The position numbers and the translations under genes were made by a program. From NCBI RefSeq assembly GCF_000513115.1, contig NZ_BAUU01000004.1, positions 62,001 to 126,000 on the forward strand: DNA of 64,000 bases. Reading direction: 5' to 3'. Below, piece after piece: positions 8,243-17,646 of the stretch (its first letter is position 1; each line of letters starts with the position of its first letter). The notes below the pieces were generated by a model. That model was not told where the DNA came from. It did no database searches and was given only the letters and a program-made list of their open reading frames with translations. This stretch comes from Halalkalibacter hemicellulosilyticusJCM 9152 (GTDB lineage Bacteria > Bacillota > Bacilli > Bacillales > Bacillaceae_D).

Positions 8243-9634
8243 TTATTCCGACTTATCGTACCAATGCTGCGGAATGATGTCCTTTTCTAATTGCAGTAGC
8301 TCATAAATGATCTGATCAGCATCAGCAATCGAATGAACTAGCGGATCTGTTAACATCGCTCTTCGCAATTTCTCATAGCTTTCTTCTAAGACAGCTTCAA
8401 CAGTAAGTTCATGAGTATCTAAGACGACCTCCTGCATTCCTCTAATACCTCGAGGCATTTCCACTACAGGTAACGGCTTCACACCTTCCATTGTCACTTC
8501 GCATAACAGTTCTAGAAAGGCATCATCACTCATATTCGGAACAGCACCTTCGTTCCATGTATTAATGTAAAATGGCTTACCTAATCCACCTACCATATTT
8601 TCAATAATATCTGTGGCGTGATCTGGACCGAATGAAGTCATATATTCTTCAATCGGAGTTTCACCATTTAGAAAACGATCCACCTGTTCCCACATTTCCT
8701 CATGTCGTTTATATCGCTCATCTGTTTCCCAAATAGAAAGGGGAGGGATGTCTTCTTTTAATTTTCCGAGTCCTTGCCAATATGGTACATACTCTTTTGT
8801 ATGGGCTGTACATGTTGGAACACTTCCGAAAATGTCATATAATTGATAGCTAATTTTATCATTAAATAATGCCTTTGCACCTGTATCCCCGCCTACCGTT
8901 TCTGTTTCGGCTGAACGTTTCAGCGATTGTGCAATTATAGGAAGAACATTTTTCCTTTTGTACTCCGCTTTGATCAACCAAGTGAAATGATTGACGCCGG
9001 CAATGTGTATATCAAACTGACTGTCAATATCTGCTGTGTACTCTTTTGCATCGTTAATGATCCCTGCTCGCTGTGCATATAATATTTTCTTATGTGGCAT
9101 ATGATGGGAATCGCACAAAGCAAAGCTTTTCAAATTTGGTGCATATCGTTTCAAGGCCATTCCATGGACGGTCGATGGGTTAATATAATTGATCACCCAC
9201 GCATTTGGGCAAATAGTCTCTATGTCTTTTGCGCATTCCATAATAGTCGGTAACTCTCGCATCGCTCGAAAAATTCCACCAGGACCAATCGTATCGCCTG
9301 AACACATTCGAATGCCATATTTCTCAGAAACGGTACAATCAATTCCTCTATACTTCACTGTATCAACAGCAAAGCTAAGGACGACAAAGTCAGCATCTTT
9401 GAGCACCTTCGTTCGATCAGTGGAGCCTTCAATTTTCAACTCTACGTTATTTGCTTCTACAACCATCTTAGCGAGCTTAACTAACTTGTTTAACCGATCT
9501 TCATTCGTATCAACTAATGCTAACGTACCTTTATTCAAGTGTTCTGAATGAACCATTTGCCAAATAGCTTGACGACCAAAGAATAAACTTCCTGCGCCTA
9601 ACACAACTACCTTCGGATAATTAGCGATTGTCAT
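8243..9634 (-). CDS. GH4 family NAD-dependent glycosidase (alpha-glucosidase/galactosidase/galacturonidase type)
   Basis: A 463-residue cytoplasmic enzyme. Glycoside hydrolase family 4 uses NAD+, a divalent metal and a redox-elimination mechanism. Visible features: Rossmann glycine motif VVVLGAGSLFFG near residue 10; INYINPSTVH near 148-157; the metal-ligand Cys174 in ALCDSHH and His216 in AGVNHFTW. The length fits the family. The ATG at 9634 directly abuts GGAGGGG; an in-frame TTG at 9643 is the alternative start, so the exact start is uncertain. It is divergent from an AraC regulator 163 bases away, which probably controls it. Substrate (alpha-glucoside, alpha-galactoside or galacturonide) cannot be fixed from sequence. 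Confidence 0.85.
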   Translation of the reverse strand: MTIANYPKVVVLGAGSLFFGRQAIWQMVHSEHLNKGTLALVDTNEDRLNKLVKLAKMVVEANNVELKIEGSTDRTKVLKDADFVVLSFAVDTVKYRGIDCTVSEKYGIRMCSGDTIGPGGIFRAMRELPTIMECAKDIETICPNAWVINYINPSTVHGMALKRYAPNLKSFALCDSHHMPHKKILYAQRAGIINDAKEYTADIDSQFDIHIAGVNHFTWLIKAEYKRKNVLPIIAQSLKRSAETETVGGDTGAKALFNDKISYQLYDIFGSVPTCTAHTKEYVPYWQGLGKLKEDIPPLSIWETDERYKRHEEMWEQVDRFLNGETPIEEYMTSFGPDHATDIIENMVGGLGKPFYINTWNEGAVPNMSDDAFLELLCEVTMEGVKPLPVVEMPRGIRGMQEVVLDTHELTVEAVLEESYEKLRRAMLTDPLVHSIADADQIIYELLQLEKDIIPQHWYDKSE

Positions 9635-9797
9635 CCCCTCCAAATGTTATTTGTTCCAATTATAAAACAATGACTAGAAATAAAAATGTACGTAGGTAAG
9701 CATAAGATGTCATTTAGTAAGATTATTTCGTTTAATTAATTCCTATTGTTATAATTAAAAGGAATGACTATGTCTAAAAGTATGAGGTTGATGAATC

Positions 9798-10634
9798 GTG
9801 GATAACGTAACTCTTTTTAACGAGCTTTCCGAGCATGCGATGCTACGTATATATGGTAGTCAAGAAATTACTCATCCTAGCCATTGGATCGAAAGTAAAA
9901 ATCATCTCGATTATGACCTATGGTACATTCAGAAAGGAAGAGTAGAGATTCACATTAATGAGGAGGTTTACGAGGCATCAGCAGGCGATCTTGTTCTATT
10001 TAGCCCAATGGTTGCTTACACCGCAACAACAGTAGATGGACCTTGTCAGTTTATTTTTACCCATTTTGATTTCATATTAGGAGATCGCCTTGACTTTTTA
10101 AACCATTTTCAATTGTCAGGTGTGATCAAACATGGACTTGTGAAAGAGGAAGTTGAACTGTTTCTTGACACGTATAACCAATACAAACAGAACGCCCCGA
10201 TGTCAGGAATCCGCTTAAAAGGATGTCTAACCATTTTGGTTGCCAAAATTATTGAAAAGTACGGAACAGGGCAATATCGAGGAACCTTTACAAACCTAGC
10301 ACCTTCTCACAATCAAACGGGGCATTTGGACCACTTAAAACCGGTCTTTGACTATGTGAACGAGCATCTACATACACCACTCCGCATTAAGAATTTAGCT
10401 ACTCTTGCTGGAATGTCTGAGAAGTATTTTATCCACTATTTTAAGCAAGCACTTGGTATGACGCCAGGAAGATATATTTATCAGCTTAAAATGAATCGAG
10501 CTCGTGAGCTGTTATTTAGTAAACATTATACGATTCAACAAATTGCCAACAAGTTAGGGTATCCAGACCCTTATAGTTTTTCAAAAGCATTTAAGAAGCA
10601 TTATAAAGTACCGCCTTCTCATTTTTTTAGGTAG
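9798..10634 (+). CDS. AraC-family regulator with cupin sensor domain
   Basis: A 278-residue regulator: an N-terminal cupin-type ligand domain (about residues 20-140; DLWYIQKGRVEIHINEE and AGDLVLFSP) and a C-terminal double helix-turn-helix (about 180-278; IKNLATLAGMSEKYFIHYF, then IANKLGYPDPYSFSKAFKK). This layout is typical of sugar-responsive activators. It starts at a GTG (9798) with TGAGGTTGATG upstream, and is transcribed away from the GH4 glycosidase gene, its likely target. A terminator follows at 10699. Confidence 0.85.
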   Translation: MDNVTLFNELSEHAMLRIYGSQEITHPSHWIESKNHLDYDLWYIQKGRVEIHINEEVYEASAGDLVLFSPMVAYTATTVDGPCQFIFTHFDFILGDRLDFLNHFQLSGVIKHGLVKEEVELFLDTYNQYKQNAPMSGIRLKGCLTILVAKIIEKYGTGQYRGTFTNLAPSHNQTGHLDHLKPVFDYVNEHLHTPLRIKNLATLAGMSEKYFIHYFKQALGMTPGRYIYQLKMNRARELLFSKHYTIQQIANKLGYPDPYSFSKAFKKHYKVPPSHFFR

Positions 10635-10698
10635 TTTGAGAGAGGGGCTGCTCTGTATCGTTTAAATAAACATGTGTCTAAGTTGAATTGGTTGTTAG

Positions 10699-10731
10699 AA
10701 GAGTTTTTCCGAGTGGGAAGCTCTTTTTTTT
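10699..10731 (+). terminator. Terminator after the AraC gene
   Basis: AAGAGTTTTTCC pairs with GGGAAGCTCTT, followed by a run of eight or more T. Confidence 0.75.
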
Positions 10732-10835
10732 GTTTATGAGCTATGTTCAATATTAATTTAGGCAGTTGAATTTAATTGAAGTATTTTTTCTTGATTTATC
10801 AGCTGTTAAAAAGAAAAGTCCTTCTTTATTAGGAT

Positions 10836-11041
10836 ATTAAGCGTTTACAATTTCATGAGAAATTTATATATAAATGGCTTGGAAAAGAAAACAAATGTTA
10901 CCGATATAAAAAAGGAGAAAAATTATACGAAGGAACTAAACTATTTTTATCGAGGCATACGAGTTTAACAAATGTTAGAGGAGGTTGTTATCTTATAATG
11001 TTTTTATTTATGATATTATTAAAAAAAAGAAAGCGTTTACT
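10836..11041 (+). promoter_or_regulatory. Two cre-like sites ahead of the YesM/YesN-type genes
   Basis: The gap 10732-11093 contains two near matches to the CcpA consensus TGNNANCGNTNNCA: ATTAAGCGTTTACA at 10836-10849 (two mismatches) and AGAAAGCGTTTACT at 11028-11041 (two mismatches). Both precede the histidine kinase gene, consistent with catabolite repression of the carbohydrate locus. A 25-codon frame at 10998-11075 with GAGGAGG 11 bases upstream is also present but cannot be supported as a gene. Confidence 0.45.
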
Positions 11042-11093
11042 TCTTAGGGTTTTATTTAGAACCGTCATTACATAGAGTGGAGTGAATGGATGT

Positions 11094-12827
11094 ATGAATG
11101 CTTTTGAGCGACTTCGAACCTTTTTTGTATCAATGAGCTTGAAAAGTAGAATTTCAATTCTCTTAGGGACAGGTACTTTTTTATTACTAGCTTTTACAAT
11201 TTTATTCTCATATTTCTCCATGTCTTCTATTTTGACTAGTAAACTACATTCTACTTTCAATAGTAATGTGCAACAAATTAGATTATCAATTGAAAATAAA
11301 ATAGATGATTTGAATTATGTCGCTCAACAAATTGTATTCTCTGATAACATTACTTATAAATTTTATGATTATTTACATCTTCCGCAATCATACGAGCGTG
11401 TCACGCTGTATGATGAAATAAAAAGTGAGTTGAATTTAGTCACATTTAGTAATCCGAGTATTGGCCTAGTTTTTATTTATATAGAGGGAGAGGAAGATTA
11501 TTTTTTTAATAACTATGGTGTAAAGGCCCCATTTGTCATTGATAGCGATACAATTATCAGTGAAGGTTCTAGTATGTATATGTTTGGCCCACATGTGAGT
11601 ATGGAACGGTATAAGGAGTCGTATGTTCTGTCGATAATTAGAGAACTTAATATGGGGATTGATCGAAATGTTTATGTTTACTTAGAATCCAATCTCGATC
11701 TAACGAATGATTTATTAGCAGTAGACCAAGTTATGAATGATGCAGAGTATATGATTTTAGATGAATCTGATCAAATCATATATAGCGATAGTGAATTGTT
11801 TCCGAAAAATCAATCTTTTAATCGTGAAAATAGTACTTATGGTAAGAAGAACGGCTACTATTGGTTTCAAGAGCAAACGGATGAAGGCTGGAGTATTATT
11901 GCACTTATACCTATATCAGAATATAACCAAGAAATGAATCAATGGGTTCTCTTAATGATTTACATTATGATCTTATTTGTCGTGATCAGCTTTCTTGTAT
12001 CTTTAATTCTATGGAAAACGATTTATAAGCCAATCAATGAATTTAGACGAGAAATTAAGCTTATGGGAAATAATAATTTTCATACTGATATCGTTGATAC
12101 GAAAATACCAGAATTTTCTGACCTTGTTACACGATTTAGAGCGATGCGAGCGAGAATTGCAGAATTGATAAAAGAGATTGAAAATAAAGAAAGAAAAAGA
12201 GCTGATTTAGAAGTAGAAAAATTAAAGCATCAAATAAGTCCTCACTTTTTAATGAATACATTAGACACGGCAAAATGGTTAGCCATTTCAGGAGAAAGAA
12301 AAGAACTAACTCACTTGTTAACGTCTCTAAACAAATTGTTATATTACAATATGGGGAAATTAGGAATTTTATCAACATTAAAAGATGAGTTAGATTCAAT
12401 GGAGCAATATTTGAAGCTACAACAAATTCGTTATGATTTTTCTTATGAAACAACTATTCAGGTTTCAAGCGAAGTACTCAATACAGTCATACCAAGATTC
12501 ATTTTACAGCCAATCGTTGAAAATTCAATCTACCACGGGCTAGTTGATGAAGGGACTATTCGTATAAACGTTAATTGTAAAGAAAATAGAATCATCATTG
12601 AAATTACTGATGAAGGTAGAGGTATGGATGAAGAGAAAATGAAAGAGATTCTTTATAAAGAAAATCATAAACAAACAAAGAGTGGGATGGGAATTGGATT
12701 AAACTACGTAAAGAGGGTTATGGATAGAACCTATGGTGAATATGGCAAGCTGGAGATTCAAAGTACATTAGGCAAAGGAACTACCATTCGATTATCAATA
12801 CCATTAATTAAGGGGGAACACCCATGA
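11094..12827 (+). CDS. YesM-type sensor histidine kinase
   Basis: A 577-residue membrane kinase. Order: first transmembrane helix (about residues 20-42), an extracellular sensor domain (about 45-290), a second helix (about 292-315), a HAMP-like linker, and the His-kinase region with the phosphoacceptor His in QISPHFLMNTLDTAKW, an N-box QPIVENSIYHG and a G-box SGMGIGLNYV. The ATG at 11094 is favoured over an in-frame GTG at 11082 because GAGTGGAG lies about 11 bases ahead. The stop overlaps the start of the response-regulator gene by 4 bases. Such pairs control oligosaccharide ABC importers, and one follows here. Confidence 0.88.
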   Translation: MNAFERLRTFFVSMSLKSRISILLGTGTFLLLAFTILFSYFSMSSILTSKLHSTFNSNVQQIRLSIENKIDDLNYVAQQIVFSDNITYKFYDYLHLPQSYERVTLYDEIKSELNLVTFSNPSIGLVFIYIEGEEDYFFNNYGVKAPFVIDSDTIISEGSSMYMFGPHVSMERYKESYVLSIIRELNMGIDRNVYVYLESNLDLTNDLLAVDQVMNDAEYMILDESDQIIYSDSELFPKNQSFNRENSTYGKKNGYYWFQEQTDEGWSIIALIPISEYNQEMNQWVLLMIYIMILFVVISFLVSLILWKTIYKPINEFRREIKLMGNNNFHTDIVDTKIPEFSDLVTRFRAMRARIAELIKEIENKERKRADLEVEKLKHQISPHFLMNTLDTAKWLAISGERKELTHLLTSLNKLLYYNMGKLGILSTLKDELDSMEQYLKLQQIRYDFSYETTIQVSSEVLNTVIPRFILQPIVENSIYHGLVDEGTIRINVNCKENRIIIEITDEGRGMDEEKMKEILYKENHKQTKSGMGIGLNYVKRVMDRTYGEYGKLEIQSTLGKGTTIRLSIPLIKGEHP

Positions 12828-14194
12828 TAAATGTACTGATTGTAGAAGATGACAAGCTAGTTCGTAGTAGCCTAATTTCGACGTTTAATTGGGAAAAATA
12901 CGATATGCACATAGTAAATGATGCAAAAAATGGTGAAAAAGCATTAGAAATAATAGAACAAGAATCAGTAGATTTAATCATTACAGATTTAGCTATGCCC
13001 ATAATGTCTGGAATTGAACTAATAAGAGTCGTCACACGAAAATATCCGCATATTGCTATTGCAGTGCTATCATTACATCGAGATTTTGAATATATTCAAG
13101 AGGCTATGAGATTAGGCGCAATTGATTATATAGCAAAAGTTGAATTAGATGAAGAAAGTATGGATGAGAGTCTAAATCGCATTAAAAACCGAATTAAAAG
13201 CAAAAGTCATATTCCTAAATACTTTGATGAGGAAAGTATTGAAAATGGCTATGTATTGCTTACAAATCATGCATTTGAGTGTCAAACTATTTTGAAAGAT
13301 GTGCTAGATTTCCACCATATGAAAGTAGCAAATGAAAACTGTTTGATCATAAAGACTAGTCGTTATTCGGTTGAGATGGTCGTGGACACATTAATAAAAT
13401 ACCATCAAAATATTGGTCCATTATTATGCATTACCTCAAATGAAAACAAAGATAAGATAGAAATAAACAAATTAATAGACCATTATGAACAGTTAATCTT
13501 TTATGAATTAGATTCAGATTATAACGTATCAATAAAAAAAATAGACGAAATCCTGTTACCTGAACGAATTTCAAAAGAACAACTTGGTATATGGAAAGAT
13601 CAAATTCATTCGTTAGAATGGATTACGAGTGAATTAGAATTAACGAATCTTTTGCAAATGTTAAAGAATGCTCGCCTTAATAAGAGCCAATTAGAGGATA
13701 TTTTATTATGGACGATGAATAAGTGTACTCGTATGTTCTATGAACAATTATCATTTGAGATTCAAATTCCTGATGAATTGGCTCACTGGAAAGAAGTGGA
13801 GAAGTGGTTTTATGAAGTGAAGCAGAAAATATATGTTGAAGCTTATTGCTCTAATTACACACCTGAAGCGAATAAATGTATTATTCAGGCACTATCATTG
13901 ATCGAAAATAATATCGGGTCACCCATTACTGCGCATGACATATCGGAACAGGTGAATATGAGTAGAAGTTATTTCTCTAAATGCTTTAAAGATATTGTTG
14001 GTCAAACATTTAATGAATATGTTCGGTTAATGAGGATTCACAAGGCAAAGCATTACTTACAATATACGAATGAAAAAATAGGTGTCATTTCAGAAAAAGT
14101 AGGATATATTGATGTGAAATATTTCAGTAAAATCTTTCGATCAGAGACAGGCCATTTGCCGAGCGATTATCGAAAAATAAAACAAGAGTCCTAA
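12824..14194 (+). CDS. YesN-type response regulator with AraC output domain
   Basis: 456 residues. Receiver domain at the N-terminus (about 1-120) with the phosphorylatable Asp in DLIITDLAMP and acidic residues in VEDDKLV; a long middle region; and an AraC double helix-turn-helix at the C-terminus (about 355-452; SEQVNMSRSYFSKCFKD and SEKVGYIDVKYFSKIF). In the fourth receiver strand the usual Ser/Thr is in AVLSLHR, and AKVE replaces the common LKP motif. Its start overlaps the kinase gene, and the pair most likely activates the importer genes downstream. Confidence 0.88.
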   Translation: MINVLIVEDDKLVRSSLISTFNWEKYDMHIVNDAKNGEKALEIIEQESVDLIITDLAMPIMSGIELIRVVTRKYPHIAIAVLSLHRDFEYIQEAMRLGAIDYIAKVELDEESMDESLNRIKNRIKSKSHIPKYFDEESIENGYVLLTNHAFECQTILKDVLDFHHMKVANENCLIIKTSRYSVEMVVDTLIKYHQNIGPLLCITSNENKDKIEINKLIDHYEQLIFYELDSDYNVSIKKIDEILLPERISKEQLGIWKDQIHSLEWITSELELTNLLQMLKNARLNKSQLEDILLWTMNKCTRMFYEQLSFEIQIPDELAHWKEVEKWFYEVKQKIYVEAYCSNYTPEANKCIIQALSLIENNIGSPITAHDISEQVNMSRSYFSKCFKDIVGQTFNEYVRLMRIHKAKHYLQYTNEKIGVISEKVGYIDVKYFSKIFRSETGHLPSDYRKIKQES

Positions 14195-14248
14195 ATGTGT
14201 GACTGTCATTAAAGCTATAAGAGCGTGTTTACCAAGTATCTCATGAAG

Positions 14249-14343
14249 CATGGCCATGGCTCCGTTCGCTACGCATCATGTGGGGAGAAAATCGCTCCCC
14301 ACAAGACTTTTTAAAAGATGTAGCGACTGCGCACATGGCCGCA
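14249..14343 (+). repeat. Structured intergenic element with nested stems
   Basis: Outer arms CATGGCC/CATGGCC-type and CGTTCGCTACGCATC against GATGTAGCGAC enclose a perfect 8-bp hairpin GTGGGGAG/CTCCCCAC at 14280-14302. It resembles elements at 16511, 48756 and 56311 in outline: a GGCTYCG stretch with a RYTACR arm, a variable inner hairpin, then ATGTARCG. No protein is encoded here. Confidence 0.5.
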
Positions 14344-14386
14344 AGGTTGTTCAAAATGGTCAAAAACCGACCTTTTTGAACAACCT
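14344..14386 (+). terminator. Perfect 13-bp hairpin in the YesN/binding-protein gap
   Basis: AGGTTGTTCAAAA at 14344-14356 pairs with TTTTGAACAACCT at 14374-14386, with an inner GGTC/GACC. It lacks a good trailing T run (CTATAATC follows). It may terminate or process the kinase-regulator transcript. The rest of the 14195-14706 gap shows no gene. Confidence 0.5.
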
Positions 14387-14706
14387 CTATAATCATTGAA
14401 AATAAGTGTCAAATGACCTTTAGCTATTTATCAGTTTAGGTTAGTTGATGCTTTTTTTATGTGCAGGTTGTACCGGATCGAAGTGGCGCTTACATCAGTG
14501 AAAAGTATAAATAACCGACTAAGGTAGACAAATGAATAAAATGTGTATGACGAAAGTGTTGTAATAGTCAAAATATTCCTTAACCGATGAAAATGTAGCA
14601 CAAATCTCTCCGTATTCTAAAAACAACCATCCCGTTGTATGCGCTTTCATTTATAGGTATGATGAACTTGTAAAAAAAACTTATTGAGAACAAGGGGGAA
14701 ATAACA

Positions 14707-16407
14707 TTGAAAAAAGTAGTTGTATTGTCGCTGTTCTTATTCGTATTGATTATCGCTGCATGTTCTAATGATGAGCCTTCTGAGGGACAATCTAGTAATG
14801 ACACGGAAAATAATACGTCCTCAGAACCAGGAGATCCGTTTGGGGCATATGATGAGACAATCACTATATCAATTGCACAAGAGGTAGACCCGAGTGATAC
14901 ATCATTGCCAGAAGACGATACGCCACTTGACAATCAGTACACTCGTAGCGTGAAAGAGAATCTTAATATTCAAGTAGAGCATGATTTCACTGCTTCGCCA
15001 TCAAACTATAACCAACGAATTAGTCTGGCAATTGCAAGTAATGATTTACCAGATGCGATGATTGTCGGTCCAGTAGAATTACGCCAACTAGTAGAAACAG
15101 ATCAAATCGCCGATTTGACAGATGTTTATGAGAATTATGCTTCTCCAGCTATCAAAAGAATTGTGGATAGTACAGATGGCATTGCGAAAGAAACCGTCAC
15201 ATTCGATGGTCGAATGATGGCTATTCCAAATGTTCAATTACAAGCGGATGGTATTCACTTGTTGTGGATACGACAAGATTGGCTTGATCACTTAGGGTTA
15301 GAAGTACCACAAACAGTAGAAGAATTAAAAGAAGTAGCAAGAGCATTTACTGAAGATGATCCGAATGGAACAGGAGCAAATGACACAATTGGTCTTGCAG
15401 GTCCAGGAAATAATAATAAATTATATGCGAACTTCTTAGAGTCAACGAATAACTTGTATGGATTTGACGGTGTTTTTGCCGCATTTGGTGCTTATCCAGG
15501 CTTTTGGATTGAAGATGATAATGGTGATGTTGCATACGGAGCCACTCAAAACGAAACGAAAGAAGCTTTATCATTTTTACGTGATATGTATGCAGACGGG
15601 TTGATTGATCGAGAAATCGGGGTAAGGGAAGATCCAGGTGAATCCGTTATTAGTGGTGAAACGGGGATGTTCTTTGCACCGTGGTGGATGCCATATGGTC
15701 CGATAACGGATGCTGTTACAGAAGATCCAGATGCGAACTGGCAAGCATATACAACTCCATTGAATGCCGATGGAGAATATCGACCCAATTTAAGCTCACC
15801 ATCGGCGAACTTTGTCGTTGTAAAAAAAGATTATGAACACCCGGAAGCTGCAATGAAAATATTAAATAATTTATTAGATAATGAAGCAACATTTGACCCA
15901 AGCTTAGGTGGACCAGGCTATTATCCATTGCGTTTAGTATTTGCACCAGCTGATGAGACTGAATATAGCGTAGAGGCATTAAGAGAAGTATTAAATGGAA
16001 CGAAAACTCCAGCTGATTTTGAAGATAAACCAGAATACAAGCTATTAGTTTCCGATGCTGAATCAATTACAGATGTTAAGACAGAACCTTATGATGATAA
16101 TAGTATTGAGTATTGGGATATAGAGTCAGATCGAGGTGCGTGGACAAGAGCTTATGCTCTAATGGTAGGTGGTTCTCCATTAGTAGATAATGAAATCAAC
16201 GGTGTTCACAGTCTCGCTTATTCTCAAACCGATACGATGGAACAAAGATGGGTGAACTTAAAAGCGATGGAAGATGAGACCTTTTTGAGAATTATTATGG
16301 GGAACGCTCCGCTAGATGACTTTGATACATTTGTTGAAGATTGGTTGAACCAAGGTGGCGAACAAATTACGAGTGAAGTAGAAGAAGTACTAGCATTGAC
16401 TGAATAA
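14707..16407 (+). CDS. Lipoprotein extracellular solute-binding protein (LplA/YesO-like)
   Basis: 566 residues with a signal peptide and lipobox LIIAAC (Cys19), so anchored outside the membrane. The mature protein follows the family 1 binding-protein pattern of long oligosaccharide-binding lipoproteins partnered with LplB/LplC-type permeases (VTFDGRMMAIPNVQLQADG and the aromatic HLLWIRQDWLDHLGL stretch are typical). The start is a TTG at 14707 after AAGGGGGAAATAACA. It would deliver plant cell-wall oligosaccharides to the two permeases encoded from 16743. No ATPase gene is nearby; such importers normally use a shared MsmX-type ATPase encoded elsewhere. It is separated from the permeases by a terminator-like hairpin, which would give excess binding protein. 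Confidence 0.88.
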   Translation: MKKVVVLSLFLFVLIIAACSNDEPSEGQSSNDTENNTSSEPGDPFGAYDETITISIAQEVDPSDTSLPEDDTPLDNQYTRSVKENLNIQVEHDFTASPSNYNQRISLAIASNDLPDAMIVGPVELRQLVETDQIADLTDVYENYASPAIKRIVDSTDGIAKETVTFDGRMMAIPNVQLQADGIHLLWIRQDWLDHLGLEVPQTVEELKEVARAFTEDDPNGTGANDTIGLAGPGNNNKLYANFLESTNNLYGFDGVFAAFGAYPGFWIEDDNGDVAYGATQNETKEALSFLRDMYADGLIDREIGVREDPGESVISGETGMFFAPWWMPYGPITDAVTEDPDANWQAYTTPLNADGEYRPNLSSPSANFVVVKKDYEHPEAAMKILNNLLDNEATFDPSLGGPGYYPLRLVFAPADETEYSVEALREVLNGTKTPADFEDKPEYKLLVSDAESITDVKTEPYDDNSIEYWDIESDRGAWTRAYALMVGGSPLVDNEINGVHSLAYSQTDTMEQRWVNLKAMEDETFLRIIMGNAPLDDFDTFVEDWLNQGGEQITSEVEEVLALTE

Positions 16408-16411
16408 AGAT

Positions 16412-16441
16412 AAAGGCGTCGGGTTTATGGTCGGCGCCTTT
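16412..16441 (+). terminator. Hairpin directly after the binding-protein gene
   Basis: AAAGGCGTCG...CGGCGCCTTT, 10-bp arms beginning four bases after the stop codon, followed by a short TCT run. Probably partial terminator and transcript stabiliser. Confidence 0.7.
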
Positions 16442-16510
16442 CTATAAAGAGAATGTATACTATTCGAGGAAGAAATGGGGACACGGCAAAGAGGGTGTTG
16501 GCAAATTCCA

Positions 16511-16601
16511 AGGAGAGCGTTGGCTTCGCTCGTTACACGTTATTCTGAAAGACCCCCACTTTTAGAATAACTTCAAACCAATGTAACGGCTCTGCACAAT
16601 G
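16511..16601 (+). repeat. Structured intergenic element (CGTTACA/TGTAACG type)
   Basis: Contains TTGGCTTCGCTCGTTACA, an inner hairpin GTTATTCTGAAAG/CTTTTAGAATAAC (one mismatch) and ATGTAACGGCTCTGCACAATG-like sequence (given here as 20 bases maximum: ATGTAACGGCTCTGCACAAT). Closely similar to the element at 48756-48843. The gap 16408-16742 has no gene. Confidence 0.55.
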
Positions 16602-16647
16602 AAAATAAGAAAAGACGCTATCGCGAGAGCACTGAAAAAGTCCTTTT

Positions 16648-16690
16648 AAGGCAACTGAAAAAGTGAAAATTGTACTTTTTCAGCAGCCTT
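16648..16690 (+). terminator. CTGAAAAAGT-family hairpin
   Basis: AAGGC outer pair and CTGAAAAAGT/ACTTTTTCAG inner 10-bp stem; ends 52 bases before the first permease gene. A wider pairing of GCGAGAGCA with TGCTTTCGC surrounds it. Confidence 0.55.
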
Positions 16691-16742
16691 GCTTTCGCGT
16701 TTTTCTTATTCCATAGGCATGTAATGGAAGGAGTATAAAGTC

Positions 16743-17633
16743 ATGAGAAATAAAAGCTTTGCAAAAGATTACTATATTATGCTTTTGCCTGGAATTGTTT
16801 GGATTGTGTTCTTTAGTATTGTTCCCATGTTCGGTATATTTATTGCTTTTCAAAATTATAATCCTGTTCAAGGAGTTTTAGGTTCTGAGTTTGTAGGTTT
16901 AGACGTATTTCGATATATGTTCCAATTAAATGATACCATGAGAATTTTTTTTAATACGATTTATATCGCTGTGATGAAAATAATTGGGAACTTGATCGTG
17001 CCGTTAGTATTTGCCTTAATGCTGAATGAAGTTCGTTATATGGGATTGAAACGAACGATACAAACAATTGTCTATCTTCCACATTTTTTATCGTGGGTTA
17101 TTTTAGGTGGAGTCTTGTTAGACATCTTTGCATTTGCCGGTCCAGTTAATCAACTATTAGGGTTGTTTGGACAGGAACCTATTCTATTCTTTGGAAGAGC
17201 TGACTTATTTCCATATCTAGTAGTAGGTAGTGATGTTTGGAAAGAGTTTGGGTTTAATACGATTATTTATTTAGCTGCGTTAACTGGTATTAATCCAGCA
17301 TTGTATGAAGCTGCGGGTATTGATGGTGCATCAAGATGGAGAAAGTTATGGCATGTAACGTTGCCAGGTATTCGGACAACAGCGGTTTTATTAGCTGTAC
17401 TGAGCCTAGGAAATGTATTAAATGCCGGTTTCGACCAAATCTTCAACCTTTACAATCCATTAGTGTATTCAACAGGTGACATTATTGATACGTGGGTGTA
17501 TCGTGCTGGTTTACTTAATTTACAATTTGAATTGGCAACAGCTGTTGGGTTGTTGAAATCGGTTGTTGGATTTTTATTAATAACGGTTTCTTATTACTTG
17601 GCCTATCGATTTACAAAATACCGTATTTTCTAA
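16743..17633 (+). CDS. Sugar ABC importer permease 1 (LplB-like)
   Basis: 296 residues, six predicted membrane helices. The cytoplasmic EAA loop reads YEAAGIDGASRWRKLWHVTLPG (residues about 189-210), the ATPase docking site of binding-protein-dependent permeases. Start ATG at 16743 after GGAAGGAGTATAAAGTC. The next permease begins 13 bases after its stop. It pairs with that gene to form the membrane channel for the oligosaccharide delivered by the lipoprotein encoded upstream. Confidence 0.9.
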   Translation: MRNKSFAKDYYIMLLPGIVWIVFFSIVPMFGIFIAFQNYNPVQGVLGSEFVGLDVFRYMFQLNDTMRIFFNTIYIAVMKIIGNLIVPLVFALMLNEVRYMGLKRTIQTIVYLPHFLSWVILGGVLLDIFAFAGPVNQLLGLFGQEPILFFGRADLFPYLVVGSDVWKEFGFNTIIYLAALTGINPALYEAAGIDGASRWRKLWHVTLPGIRTTAVLLAVLSLGNVLNAGFDQIFNLYNPLVYSTGDIIDTWVYRAGLLNLQFELATAVGLLKSVVGFLLITVSYYLAYRFTKYRIF

Positions 17634-17646
17634 AGGAGGTGCTGTT

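Noticed and set aside
10998-11075. 25-codon basic/hydrophobic frame before the YesM-type kinase
   Set aside because: Has GAGGAGG 11 bases upstream but low complexity and overlaps a cre-like site; not enough to call a gene.
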